Source: CAIZWU01 sp942492905
Lineage (GTDB): Bacteria; Verrucomicrobiota; Verrucomicrobiia; Verrucomicrobiales; V1-33
Reading direction: 5' to 3'
Assembly: GCA_942492905.1 (NCBI GenBank)
Contig: OW818657.1
Coordinates: forward strand, 2,046,001-2,110,000
DNA: 64,000 nt
In this document: in pieces, positions 34,199-43,133 of the stretch
How positions within the stretch are numbered: the stretch's first letter is position 1
Layout of the letters: each line of letters starts with the position of its first letter
Translations under genes and position numbers: made by a program
Notes under the pieces: generated by a model
What the model was told of the DNA's origin: nothing
Databases searched by the model: none
The model's input: the letters and a program-made list of their open reading frames with translations, nothing else

Positions 34199-37100
34199 AT
34201 GAACCGTGCCTCCATCACTCCGGTCTTCTTCGCCGTGGCGCTTTTTTGGGGCGCGGTGGGGACGGTGGCGCAGTCCGGAGCATCCGAAACCAAGGAGGCA
34301 TCCAAGCCATCTCCGCGGTCAGGGATCGACTTTGCGGCGGGGCGCAGTCTGTGGGCCTTTCAGCCGGTCGGCCATCCCCAGCCTCCCGCCCTGTCTGACG
34401 ATTCGTGGAGTCTACAGGACGTGGACCGCTTCATCCTTGAGCGGTTGCGGCAGGCGGGTCTGCAACCGGCGGCGGCAGGGGACCGTCGGACCCTGATCCG
34501 CCGCGCCACGTTTGATCTCACCGGACTGCCGCCGGAAAACGGGGCGGTGGAAGCCTTTTTGCAGGACCCTTCCCCTGATGCTTTCGGGAAAGTGGTGGAC
34601 CGCCTGCTGGCCTCGCCGCATTATGGCGAGCACTGGGCCCGCCACTGGCTGGATGTGGCCCGTTATTCCGATACCAAGGGATATGTTTATGCCCGCGAGG
34701 AAAAGCAGTTCGTGCACGCTTGGCGTTATCGCGACTGGGTGGTGGGAGCGCTGAATGAGGACATGCCCTACGATCGCTTTCTCCTGCTCCAGATGGCGGC
34801 GGACCAAGTCGAACCGGAGCGTTCGGCGCACCTGTCGGCGATGGGATTCCTTACCCTCGGAAAACGGTTTCTCGGCGTCACCCACGACATCATCGATGAC
34901 CGCATTGATGTCGTGATGCGCAGTACCCAGGCCCTGACGGTGGCCTGCGCCCGCTGTCATGATCACAAATTTGATCCGATCTCCATCCGCGATTACTATT
35001 CCCTCTATGGGGTCTTCAAGAGCAGTGCCGAGATGCTGGTCCCCAGCGGCGAACCCGGCCCTGCCAACGCCGCTTTCGACAAGGAGTTGTCCTCGCGCAG
35101 GGACAAGTTGCGCACCACGCTGGCGCTGCGGCGTGAGGAGCAATCCGCCCGCGTGCGGGCCACCATCACGGAGCATCTGCAGGCGCAATCCGAACTTGAA
35201 AAATACCCCGAAGAAGCCTTTGGCCAGATCCTCTATACCGCCGATATCAATCCGGTATTTGTGCGCCGCTGGCAGCAGTTTCTCGCAGACGCGGAACAGC
35301 GGCAGGACCCCGTTTTCACTCCTTGGTTTGCTTTCGCGAAACTGAAACCGGAAGTATTCGCGGAGCAGAGTCCGGGCGTAGTGCCGGGGCTGTTATCCAA
35401 AGAAGGAGAGAAGCCTGCGCCGTTGGTGGCCCAGGCGTTCGCCACGGCGCCATCCAGCCTGAAGGAAGTCGCCCAGCGTTATGGTGCCCTTTTCACGGAA
35501 GTGGAGCAGCAATGGCGCGAACTCCTCAAAAACGACCCTTCGGCCAAGGCGCTGCCGGACCCCGGGGCCGAGGCCCTGCGCCGCGTGCTCCATGGCCCGC
35601 ATTCCCCCTGTGCCGTCCCCGATGAATCGATTGTGAATATCGAGCAGTTCTTTCCCACCGATGTCATCGAGGAGCTGTGGAAACTGCAGGGGGAAGTGGA
35701 CCGCTGGCTGATCCAGTCCGGGGAGGCTCCCGCCCATGCCACGATTCTGGTGGACCGGGCCGCGCCATCAACGCCGCGGGTATTCAAGCGGGGCAATCCC
35801 CTCACCAAAGGCGATACCGTTCCCCGGAGGTTTCTCGAAGTCATGAGCGGGGATTCTCCTCCACCTTTTGCCAAAGGCAGTGGCCGGCTTGAACTCGCGC
35901 AGGCCATCATCGCGCCCGGCAATCCGCTCACCGCCCGGGTCATGGTGAACCGGGTGTGGGCGCATCATTTTGGAGCCGGCCTGGTGCCGACACCCAGTGA
36001 CTTTGGCCAGCGCGCCGGGACGCCCAGCCACCCGGAATTGCTCGACTGGCTGGCCCGGGATTTTATGGATCATGGCTGGAGCCTGAAACACCTGCACCGC
36101 CGCATCCTGCTTTCCGCCACCTGGCAGCAAAGCTCCCTCCGGCCATCCGAACCCGCGGCCCGGCACAAGGCGTTGGAAGTTGATCCCGGAAACCGCCTGC
36201 TCTGGCGCATGAATCCGCACCGGTTGAGCTTCGAGGAATTGCGCGACGCCTGGCTGGCCGCCAGTGGGGAACTCGACCGCAGCATGGGAGGTAAACCGAT
36301 GGATTTGTTGGGAAACCAGATTCCCCGGCGCACTCTTTATGCCTATGTGGACCGCGAGGATCTTTCTCCCGTGTTGCGTATTTTCGATTTCGCCAATCCC
36401 GATCTCTCCATCCCGCAACGCAGCGACACTATCGTGCCGCAGCAGGCGCTGTTCAGTATCAACCATCCGTTTCCCGCCGCGCGGGCCAAAGCGCTGGTCG
36501 AACGGATCGAATCCGATAGTGCGGACTCCGGCCAGCGGGTGCAGCAGCTGTATCAAAGGCTCCTGCAGCGTCCTCCCGGCGCTGATGAAATGACGGCGGC
36601 CTTGGCTTTCGTGCAATCCGGACCGGCCCCAGCTCCGGCGGCGCAGAAGGCCTTGGCCTGGCAGTATGGTTATGGTGAATGGGATGAAGCCGCCGGGCGC
36701 ATGAAATCGTTCACTCCCCTGCCTCACTTCGATGGCTCCGCCTGGCAGGGGGCGGAGGGTTTGCCGAATGCGGTGCTCGGCTGGGCCCAGCTCACCGCCA
36801 CCGGCGGACATCCGGGCAACGACCGGCAGCACGCCGTGGTGCGGCGCTGGACGGCTCCGCGGGATGGCCCGTATGCTATCCATTCCACCCTGATCCACCA
36901 GCCCGGAGAAGGCGACGGCATCCGGGCATTCATCAGCCATAGTGGCCGCGGTCTGCTGCGTTCCACCCGGCTTCATCAGGCCACGGAGGAACTCAATGTG
37001 GAGGCCCTTCCGATGCAGCAGGGAGACACCGTCGATTTTATCGTCGATATCAATGAGGGTCTGAACAGCGACCAATTCCTCTGGGCGCCAAAAGTGGTCG

Positions 37101-37261
37101 AGGTGCCGGCGACGGCGGCGGCCGGGACCACCGAAGCCGTCAGGAGTGAAACCTGGGACGCCCTCAAGGACTTTACCGGATCGGCGTCGCAGCCCCTGAA
37201 TGGCTGGCAGCAGCTCGCTCAGACGCTCATGCTTACCAATGAATTTGTGTTTGTTGATTGA
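34199..37261 (+). CDS. PSCyt2 (DUF1549)-DUF1553 protein with inserted C-terminal beta domain
   Basis: The 1020-residue exported protein starts with a signal peptide (MNRASITPVFFAVALFWG). It lacks the PSCyt1 domain of the paralogue at 13.1 kb. DUF1549 has CARCH at 250-254 in CARCHDHKFDPISIRDYY. DUF1553 has LTARVMVNRVWAHHFGAGLVP and HRLSFEELRDAWLAASGELD. About 145 residues (QYGYGEWDEAAGRMKSF to DQFLWAPKVVEV) are then inserted before the usual last helix (GWQQLAQTLMLTNEFVFVD); they look like a beta-sandwich ligand-binding domain. The stop overlaps the DUF1501 start by one base (TGATG). An upstream ATG at 34157 is possible. Confidence 0.92.
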   Translation: MNRASITPVFFAVALFWGAVGTVAQSGASETKEASKPSPRSGIDFAAGRSLWAFQPVGHPQPPALSDDSWSLQDVDRFILERLRQAGLQPAAAGDRRTLIRRATFDLTGLPPENGAVEAFLQDPSPDAFGKVVDRLLASPHYGEHWARHWLDVARYSDTKGYVYAREEKQFVHAWRYRDWVVGALNEDMPYDRFLLLQMAADQVEPERSAHLSAMGFLTLGKRFLGVTHDIIDDRIDVVMRSTQALTVACARCHDHKFDPISIRDYYSLYGVFKSSAEMLVPSGEPGPANAAFDKELSSRRDKLRTTLALRREEQSARVRATITEHLQAQSELEKYPEEAFGQILYTADINPVFVRRWQQFLADAEQRQDPVFTPWFAFAKLKPEVFAEQSPGVVPGLLSKEGEKPAPLVAQAFATAPSSLKEVAQRYGALFTEVEQQWRELLKNDPSAKALPDPGAEALRRVLHGPHSPCAVPDESIVNIEQFFPTDVIEELWKLQGEVDRWLIQSGEAPAHATILVDRAAPSTPRVFKRGNPLTKGDTVPRRFLEVMSGDSPPPFAKGSGRLELAQAIIAPGNPLTARVMVNRVWAHHFGAGLVPTPSDFGQRAGTPSHPELLDWLARDFMDHGWSLKHLHRRILLSATWQQSSLRPSEPAARHKALEVDPGNRLLWRMNPHRLSFEELRDAWLAASGELDRSMGGKPMDLLGNQIPRRTLYAYVDREDLSPVLRIFDFANPDLSIPQRSDTIVPQQALFSINHPFPAARAKALVERIESDSADSGQRVQQLYQRLLQRPPGADEMTAALAFVQSGPAPAPAAQKALAWQYGYGEWDEAAGRMKSFTPLPHFDGSAWQGAEGLPNAVLGWAQLTATGGHPGNDRQHAVVRRWTAPRDGPYAIHSTLIHQPGEGDGIRAFISHSGRGLLRSTRLHQATEELNVEALPMQQGDTVDFIVDINEGLNSDQFLWAPKVVEVPATAAAGTTEAVRSETWDALKDFTGSASQPLNGWQQLAQTLMLTNEFVFVD

Positions 37262-38661
37262 TGGAACACACCATGTCCTCTCCGCTTCCTCCGCTCACCC
37301 GCCGTGATTTCCTGCGCCGCTCCGGCGTGGGTTTGGGCATGCTCGGGCTGTCCGATCTGCTCGCTGAATCCGGGGCCGCCAGTCCGCCGGGCGCCGGTCC
37401 GCACTTCGCGCCAAAAGCGAAACGCGTCATTCACTTTTTCCTCAATGGGGGCCCGTCGCATGTCGACACCTTCGACCCCAAACCGGCTCTGCTGAAACAC
37501 GCCGGTCAGGCTCTGCCGCAGAATTTCCTCACCGAACGCAAAACCGGGGCGGCTTTTCCGTCTCCCTTCAAGTTCCAGCGTTATGGCCGGAGCGGGATCG
37601 AAGTCAGTGAACTTTTCGCGAAAACCGCGCAGCATATCGACGACATTGCGGTGATCCGTTCGATGCAGGCCCAGGTGCCCAATCACGAGCCTTCGCTCAT
37701 GCTGATGAACTGTGGCGACTCGCTCCAGTCCCGGCCCAGCCTGGGCTCGTGGCTGATGTATGGTCTCGGCACCGAAAACCAAAACCTGCCAGGATTCATT
37801 GCAATGTGCCCCGGCGGGTATCCAATCAAAGGCACGGAAAACTGGCAGTCCGCCTTTTTGCCCGGCGCGCATCAGGGCACGTTTGTGGACTCCCAGCACA
37901 CCGCGGTGGACCGCCTGATCGGCAATATCCGCAGTCCCCACGCCGGACCGGAGGACCAGCGGCGGCAACTCGATCTGCTACGCACCCTCAATCAGGCGCA
38001 CCGACGCGAACGGTCCGATCCCCGACTGGATGCCCGCCTCGAATCCTTTGAACTCGCCTTCCGCATGCAGGCGGAGGCCACCGATGCCTTCGATACCGCA
38101 GGCGAGCCGCAGCACATCCGCGACCTCTACGGCAGCGGGGTGCACGGCCGGCAAACCCTGATCGCCCGGCGTCTCCTCGAACGGGGCGTGCGTTACGTGC
38201 AGCTCTGGCATGGGGCCGGCCAGCCATGGGATCACCACGACAACATCGAAGTCAACCACCGCAAACTCGCCGCGGAAATTGATCAACCCATTGCCGCCCT
38301 GCTCAGCGATCTCAAACAGCGCGGCATGCTGGACGACACCTTGGTCATCTGGGGCGGGGAATTCGGCCGTACGCCGACCGTGGAAATGGTGGGGAATACT
38401 TCCAAGCTGGGCCGCGATCACAATCATTACGGCTTCAGCATCTGGATGGCCGGCGGCGGTATCAAAGGCGGCACCATCCACGGCAGCACCGATGAATTCG
38501 GATTCGCCGCGGTGGAGAACCCGGTCAGTGCCCACGACCTCCACGCCACCATCCTGCATCTAATGGGATTGGATCACGAACGCCTCACCTATCGTTATTC
38601 CGGCCGCGACTTCCGTCTCACCGATGTGGAGGGGAATATTGTCAGGAAAATCCTGGCGTAG
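37261..38661 (+). CDS. DUF1501 protein with twin-arginine signal (second copy)
   Basis: The 466-residue partner of the preceding PSCyt2 gene. Its ATG overlaps the upstream TGA by one base, so translation is probably coupled. A Tat signal (TRRDFLRRSGVGLGMLGLSDLL) predicts export. DUF1501 blocks are FFLNGGPSHVDTFDPKPAL, MNCGDSLQSRPSLGSWLMYGLG, GVRYVQLWHGAGQPWDHHDN, GRTPTVEMVGN, and the end MGLDHERLTYRYSGRDFRLTD. The closing motif matches that of the first DUF1501 protein at 11.7 kb. Activity of the family is unproven. Confidence 0.92.
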   Translation: MEHTMSSPLPPLTRRDFLRRSGVGLGMLGLSDLLAESGAASPPGAGPHFAPKAKRVIHFFLNGGPSHVDTFDPKPALLKHAGQALPQNFLTERKTGAAFPSPFKFQRYGRSGIEVSELFAKTAQHIDDIAVIRSMQAQVPNHEPSLMLMNCGDSLQSRPSLGSWLMYGLGTENQNLPGFIAMCPGGYPIKGTENWQSAFLPGAHQGTFVDSQHTAVDRLIGNIRSPHAGPEDQRRQLDLLRTLNQAHRRERSDPRLDARLESFELAFRMQAEATDAFDTAGEPQHIRDLYGSGVHGRQTLIARRLLERGVRYVQLWHGAGQPWDHHDNIEVNHRKLAAEIDQPIAALLSDLKQRGMLDDTLVIWGGEFGRTPTVEMVGNTSKLGRDHNHYGFSIWMAGGGIKGGTIHGSTDEFGFAAVENPVSAHDLHATILHLMGLDHERLTYRYSGRDFRLTDVEGNIVRKILA

Positions 38662-38764
38662 GTTCAGCCAGCCCGGTCAAACCCATCACGACGCGCCTGA
38701 ATCGCAGAAACGGTTTTGAGGCCCGAATTCCTTTTTGGAGCGCATGGCGTGCTCTTCCTCAGCC

Positions 38765-39112
38765 TTAACCTGCCGCCGGGGACCATCGTGGCTGAGCCCT
38801 TTCCTGCGGGCGCGGGGAGGGAGCACCGCGACGGGAAGGCGGCTCACCGGGGGAAAAATCATCGCCGGGACCCATGCCCCAAATGACCCGCAACTGCTGG
38901 ACAGCCGCTGTCCAAAGTTCATCGGATGTTCCCACCTTCTGCCGCCGCTTGGAATGCGCTTGGCGGGCCGTTCCTCCATCCAGGCTCTCAATGTCAAAAC
39001 AGAAGCCCTGGGCGGCGGTGTAATAGGTAACAGTCCGGGCAGTCCTGCCATTCCACCTGAAGGTCCCCTCGCGGGGAGCAACCATCTTGTGTTTGGAAAA
39101 GAAGTTGAACAT
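38765..39112 (-). CDS. Possible small hypothetical protein
   Basis: A 115-residue frame starts MFNFFSKHKMVAPREGTFRW. Residues 10-85 (TARTVTYYTAAQGFCFDIESL, TSDELWTAAVQQLRVIW) have a natural amino-acid mix, whereas the last 30 residues are Pro/Arg/Ala-rich and may reflect composition. An AT-rich region lies directly upstream. No family is recognised. It is the only plausible gene in the 742-base gap between the DUF1501 gene and ftsY. Confidence 0.4.
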   Translation of the reverse strand: MFNFFSKHKMVAPREGTFRWNGRTARTVTYYTAAQGFCFDIESLDGGTARQAHSKRRQKVGTSDELWTAAVQQLRVIWGMGPGDDFSPGEPPSRRGAPSPRPQERAQPRWSPAAG

Positions 39113-39403
39113 TTGCGCAAGAGACTACAAAAAATCCGATGAGTCAATAATTTTCATAAAAACCAGAGTATTATTTCTGATTCCCTACAATCTTGACTCA
39201 ATAAGTGGACCTATTTGAGGGCGCGGATGTTCATTTAATTTTAATTAAATGGGTTGAGAGAGAAGCTCCGCGGGAGTCACCCATGCAGATCCCGGGGCCC
39301 GTTCACCATGATGGCGCTGATTTGGCCGGATTCCGGAGGCTCAGGCGCCAAATTGGGAAGGAAGTTTTCATCGACAATTCCGTCCCTGTTCTCCAACAGT
39401 TTC
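39113..39403. promoter_or_regulatory. AT-rich region with a 20-bp palindrome
   Basis: This stretch is unusually AT-rich for the window. It holds a palindrome at 39232-39251, arms CATTTAATT and AATTAAATG separated by TT. Related 10-mers GAGTCAATAA (39141-39150) and GACTCAATAA (near 39195) flank it on the left. It may be the promoter/operator of the small frame at 38765-39112, but no clear -35/-10 pair is visible. Confidence 0.4.
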
Positions 39404-40252
39404 CTACAGGATCGACTCCGCAAAGGTCTTGGAATCGAAGACTTCAAAGTCGGACTGCGACTCGCCGGTGCCGATGTAGCGGGCGGGGATGCCGAGCTCC
39501 TGCTGGATGCTGACGATGACGCCGCCTTTGCCGCTGCCGTCGAGTTTGGTGACGATGACGCCGGTCAGCTGGCCGGTGGCTTTTTGGAATTCGCGGGCCT
39601 GGACGAGGGCGTTGGAGCCGGTGGTGGCGTCCACCACCAACAAGGTTTCGTGCGGGGCGTCCGGGTCTTTGCGGCCGAGCACGCGCTCGATCTTGGAGAG
39701 TTCGCCCATCAGGTTTTCCTTGTTATGGAGGCGCCCGGCGGTGTCGCAGATCAGATATTGAATGCCGCGGCTGTGGGCGGCTTCCCAGGCGTCGTGGCAG
39801 ACCGCGGCCGGGTCGGCCTTGTAATGGCCTTTGATGATGGGGATGCCGAGGCGCTGGGCCCATTGGTCGAGCTGTTCGATGGCGGCGGCGCGGAAGGTAT
39901 CGGCAGCGGCCAGCATGACGGTTTTGCCCTGACGTTGCAGCAGGTGGGCCAGCTTGGCGACGCTGGTGGTCTTGCCGACCCCATTGACGCCGACCACGAG
40001 GATGACGCACGGTTTGTCCGGAAACTCGGGCAGGGCAGGAATGCTGGCGGGAAGGATCTTGAGGATTTCCTCGCGGCAGACATCGACGACTTCCTCGGCT
40101 TCGAGGCTGCGGCCTTTCGCGCGCAGGATTTCGAGAATCTGCAGGGTCATGCGCACGCCCACGTCGCCGGAGATGAGACTTTCCTCAAGTTCATCAAGGT
40201 CCACCTTCCGCCGGGTGAAGCGCTGGAGCAGTTTTTTGAAAAATCCGGCCAT
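39404..40252 (-). CDS. ftsY: Signal recognition particle receptor FtsY
   Basis: SRP receptor GTPase that docks ribosome-nascent-chain complexes at the inner membrane. The 282-residue protein starts MAGFFKKLLQRFTRRK, so the long acidic A domain of enteric FtsY is missing and the amphipathic targeting helix is N-terminal. The N domain has DLDELEESLISGDVGV. The G domain has G1 GVNGVGKT (88-95), DTFRAAA (118-124), DTAGR (170-174) and VTKLDGSGKGG near 245. A longer upstream in-frame start exists but would add non-conserved residues. It lies 64 bases downstream of the GYF-like gene on the same strand. Confidence 0.96.
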   Translation of the reverse strand: MAGFFKKLLQRFTRRKVDLDELEESLISGDVGVRMTLQILEILRAKGRSLEAEEVVDVCREEILKILPASIPALPEFPDKPCVILVVGVNGVGKTTSVAKLAHLLQRQGKTVMLAAADTFRAAAIEQLDQWAQRLGIPIIKGHYKADPAAVCHDAWEAAHSRGIQYLICDTAGRLHNKENLMGELSKIERVLGRKDPDAPHETLLVVDATTGSNALVQAREFQKATGQLTGVIVTKLDGSGKGGVIVSIQQELGIPARYIGTGESQSDFEVFDSKTFAESIL

Positions 40253-40316
40253 ATCTGAGAGGAGGCGTGTTCCTGAAAGAGGAACAGCGAGGCCGACTAC
40301 GCCATGCCACCGGGCC

Positions 40317-41537
40317 TCACGCAACCGGCGATTCCCGGAGTCGGTCGGCCGCGAGGGTGAGGAGCCGGGCAGCGCAGGAGGCGAAGAGAACCGGGCTGCC
40401 GGGGGAGCCGGGCAGATTGAGCCGACGCGCAAACCGCCAAAACGCACTCTGCCGCTCCAGATACCACCGCAGCCCTGCGGGCGCTCCCGGCTCCGGGCGC
40501 TCCGCCGTCTGCACCAGATGGGCGAACTTCTCCCCGCCGAGCGGGACGGCCTGCACGCCCCAGACCAGTATCATGTGATAGAGCCGGTTGTCGCTGAACC
40601 AGTCCCACACGATGTCGCGGGCGAGTGCTTCCTGGCTGATCCCGGCCGCCAAGGCCATGACATCGCGGTCATCGCCCGTGATGCCGATCCAGCGGCCGCC
40701 GGCAAAATCATCTTCGGTCGCCCGGCGCAGCGCCACCGGGGCCGGCAGCCGGCCAGGCAGAATGCTCAAAAACTCGTGTGGCATCCGCCCCAGCCGCGAC
40801 CATGGAATAACACAATAAAACTCCCCGCCCTGAGGCCCCAGATAGGCCGCCACGGTGGCGGCTTCCGGTTCCAGCGGTTCGTGCCCGCCGCGGCCATGGC
40901 GGGCCGGGTGTTCTCCCTCCAGCCACACCAGCCGCGAGCCCCGGGGCCGCAAAAAGCCCCCGGCGCGGGCGGCTTCCTCTTCGAGTGACTTCACGGCTTC
41001 GGCATGATTCCGTTGGATGGTCCGCATCCGCCCCCGGGGCGGGGCCGTGGAGCAGTCGTCCAGCAAGTCCAACAATCCCGCGGCAGGGATCACTGCCGCA
41101 GGCGAACTGGAATCCTCCAACGTCGCCGGCCGGGCCTGGGGGCCAGCAACTCCCGATTTGGATTTCGCCGTTTTCCCTGCGGCAGCGGCAGGTTTGGTCA
41201 CGGCTCCGCCTGTTTCCGGCGCTTGAGGGAAAACCTCCGTCAACCGATACCATGAGCTGCTTTCTTCGGGGGAGACGAGGCAGTCGGCATCGGCCCGTCC
41301 TTCCCGCAGCCACTCCACGATCATCTCGCGGCGTACCGGACCGAATTGCCTCCCGCTGGGCAGGCGCAGCAGCCAGCGTCCGGCCTGTGAAAAGTCGACT
41401 CCTTCAGCTTTGGCAAGGGGCACCAGCGGGATCCGGAAGACAAACCCGCAGCCGTGGCAGTGCATGGATTGCCCGGCCAGTGCCGCCAGAAAGCGGTAGG
41501 AGTGGCGGCAATTGGGGCACGTGAACTGGCGGGGCAT
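40317..41537 (-). CDS. Zinc-ribbon/GYF_2-like domain protein of unknown function
   Basis: The 406-residue product begins with a CxxC...CxxC zinc-ribbon-like segment (FTCPNCRHSY and MHCHGCGFVF). A GYF_2-like unit follows (GRQFGPVRREMIVEWLREGRADADCLV to SSWYRLTEVFP), a module usually fused to other domains in this superphylum. The C-terminal ~220 residues (from RMRTIQRNHAEAVKSLEEEAAR) form an unrecognised domain. No signal peptide, so cytoplasmic. It is divergent from UDP-glucose dehydrogenase and upstream of ftsY. A GTG three bases earlier (41540) is an alternative start. Confidence 0.78.
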   Translation of the reverse strand: MPRQFTCPNCRHSYRFLAALAGQSMHCHGCGFVFRIPLVPLAKAEGVDFSQAGRWLLRLPSGRQFGPVRREMIVEWLREGRADADCLVSPEESSSWYRLTEVFPQAPETGGAVTKPAAAAGKTAKSKSGVAGPQARPATLEDSSSPAAVIPAAGLLDLLDDCSTAPPRGRMRTIQRNHAEAVKSLEEEAARAGGFLRPRGSRLVWLEGEHPARHGRGGHEPLEPEAATVAAYLGPQGGEFYCVIPWSRLGRMPHEFLSILPGRLPAPVALRRATEDDFAGGRWIGITGDDRDVMALAAGISQEALARDIVWDWFSDNRLYHMILVWGVQAVPLGGEKFAHLVQTAERPEPGAPAGLRWYLERQSAFWRFARRLNLPGSPGSPVLFASCAARLLTLAADRLRESPVA

Positions 41538-41568
41538 CACGGGTAATCACGAACTGTCCCCGCCTGCG

Positions 41569-41593
41569 GTCAACCGGCAGCCTGCCGGTTGAC
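41569..41593. promoter_or_regulatory. Perfect hairpin in the divergent ugd promoter region
   Basis: GTCAACCGGCA (41569-41579) is followed by GCC and the exact inverse TGCCGGTTGAC. It lies between the divergent GYF-like gene (start 41537) and the UDP-glucose dehydrogenase gene (start 41660). It could be an operator or a 5'-UTR hairpin of the latter. Confidence 0.45.
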
Positions 41594-41659
41594 GCCCCGG
41601 AACCCGTGGCTTAGGCAAGCGGCCTGTTTTTGTGGACCACCCTGCGTCCCACCCCAGCT

Positions 41660-42961
41660 ATGAATCTCACTATCATCGGATCCGGTTACGTCGGTCTCAC
41701 CACCGGCGCGTGTTTTGCCAACGTCGGCCACCACGTCATGTGCGTGGACAACAACCCGGACAAGATCGCCAAACTCCTGAAAGGCGAAATCCCCATTTAC
41801 GAACCCGGCCTGGAGGAAGTCGTCAAAACGACCGTCGCCGCCGGCCGTCTGCAGTTCACCACCAGCACCGAGGAGGGAGTCGATTTCGGCGATGTCATCT
41901 TCATCGCCGTTCCCACCCCGCCGCAGCCGGACGGCAGCGTGGATCTCCGCTTTATCGAAAAAGTGGCCCGCGAAATTGCCCAGGTCATCAAGTCCTACAA
42001 GGTGATCGTGGACAAGAGCACCGTCCCGGTGAAGACCGGCGAAAAAGTCGCGGACACCATCAACCGCTACAAACCCGACGTGGAAGTCGATGTGGTCAGC
42101 AATCCTGAATTCCTCCGCGAAGGCTGCGCCGTGGATGACCTGATGCACCCCGACCGCATCGTTATAGGCACCAACAGCGACCGCGCCCTCGCTCTCATGC
42201 AGAAGGTGTATGAGCCCTTTCTTGCCCCGATTCTCGTCACCGATATCAACAGCGCGGAACTCATCAAACACGCCGCCAACAGCTTCCTCGCCCTCAAGAT
42301 TTCCTACATCAACGCCGTCTCCCAGATTTGTGAGGCGAGCGGAGCCGATGTCGAAAAAGTCGCCGAAGGCATCGGGGCGGACAAACGCATCGGCCGCCAC
42401 TTCCTCAATGCCGGCATTGGTTATGGCGGTTCCTGTTTCCCCAAGGACATCGCCGCCTTCATCGCCATCAGCGAGCAACTGGGTTGCCCCTTCACCCTCC
42501 TGAAGGAAGTGGAGGCCATCAACGCCAACATGAAGCAGCGCTTCCTCAAGGCCATCCGCGATGCCCTCTGGGTGCTGGATGACAAGAAGATCGCGGTCTG
42601 GGGCCTCGCCTTCAAAAACAACACCGACGACATCCGCAGCAGCGTCGCGATCGAACTCGTGCATGCCCTTGTCAAGGAAGGGGCCAAGGTCACCGCCTAC
42701 GACCCCAAGGGCATGGAAAATGCGAAAATGCTCCCGTGGGCCGACCAACTCACTTTCGCCGAAAGCCCGATGGACTGCGTGGACGGCGCCGAGGCCCTGA
42801 TCGTCGCCACCGAGTGGCCCGAGTTCGCCAGCCAGGATTTTGCGGAAGTAAAGAACCGCATGCTGGCCCCGTTGATTTTCGACGGCCGCAACCTGCTCGA
42901 CACCACCACCATGAAGGAGCTTGGCTTCCGCTACACCGGCATCGGCCGCGGGGCGGCGTAA
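41660..42961 (+). CDS. ugd: UDP-glucose 6-dehydrogenase
   Basis: Oxidises UDP-glucose to UDP-glucuronate with two NAD+, feeding acidic polysaccharides or lipid A modification. The 433-residue length is standard. The Rossmann motif is GSGYVGLTTGACFA (residues 7-20). The central DKSTVPVKTG and NPEFLREGCAVDD blocks are conserved. The catalytic cysteine C259 is in GIGYGGSCFPKD. The C-terminal NAD-binding half has FKNNTDDIRSSVAIEL. The start at 41660 begins the Rossmann fold directly (MNLTIIGSGY). The two glycosyltransferases at 44.5-48.4 kb are possible users of its product. Confidence 0.97.
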   Translation: MNLTIIGSGYVGLTTGACFANVGHHVMCVDNNPDKIAKLLKGEIPIYEPGLEEVVKTTVAAGRLQFTTSTEEGVDFGDVIFIAVPTPPQPDGSVDLRFIEKVAREIAQVIKSYKVIVDKSTVPVKTGEKVADTINRYKPDVEVDVVSNPEFLREGCAVDDLMHPDRIVIGTNSDRALALMQKVYEPFLAPILVTDINSAELIKHAANSFLALKISYINAVSQICEASGADVEKVAEGIGADKRIGRHFLNAGIGYGGSCFPKDIAAFIAISEQLGCPFTLLKEVEAINANMKQRFLKAIRDALWVLDDKKIAVWGLAFKNNTDDIRSSVAIELVHALVKEGAKVTAYDPKGMENAKMLPWADQLTFAESPMDCVDGAEALIVATEWPEFASQDFAEVKNRMLAPLIFDGRNLLDTTTMKELGFRYTGIGRGAA

Positions 42962-43133
42962 ACCGGGGCGATTCTGTCCCAAGGTGATTGCCGGTTTCAT
43001 GGATCGGAGGGATGACGGACGCGGTGGGACGATCTTGGTTTCCGTTCCGGGTGATGCCGGACAAACCCGCAGACCCGACGTACTCCCATCCCCGGCCTTG
43101 TGAACTCCCTTTGATGCGTCCAACTCTGTCCTG

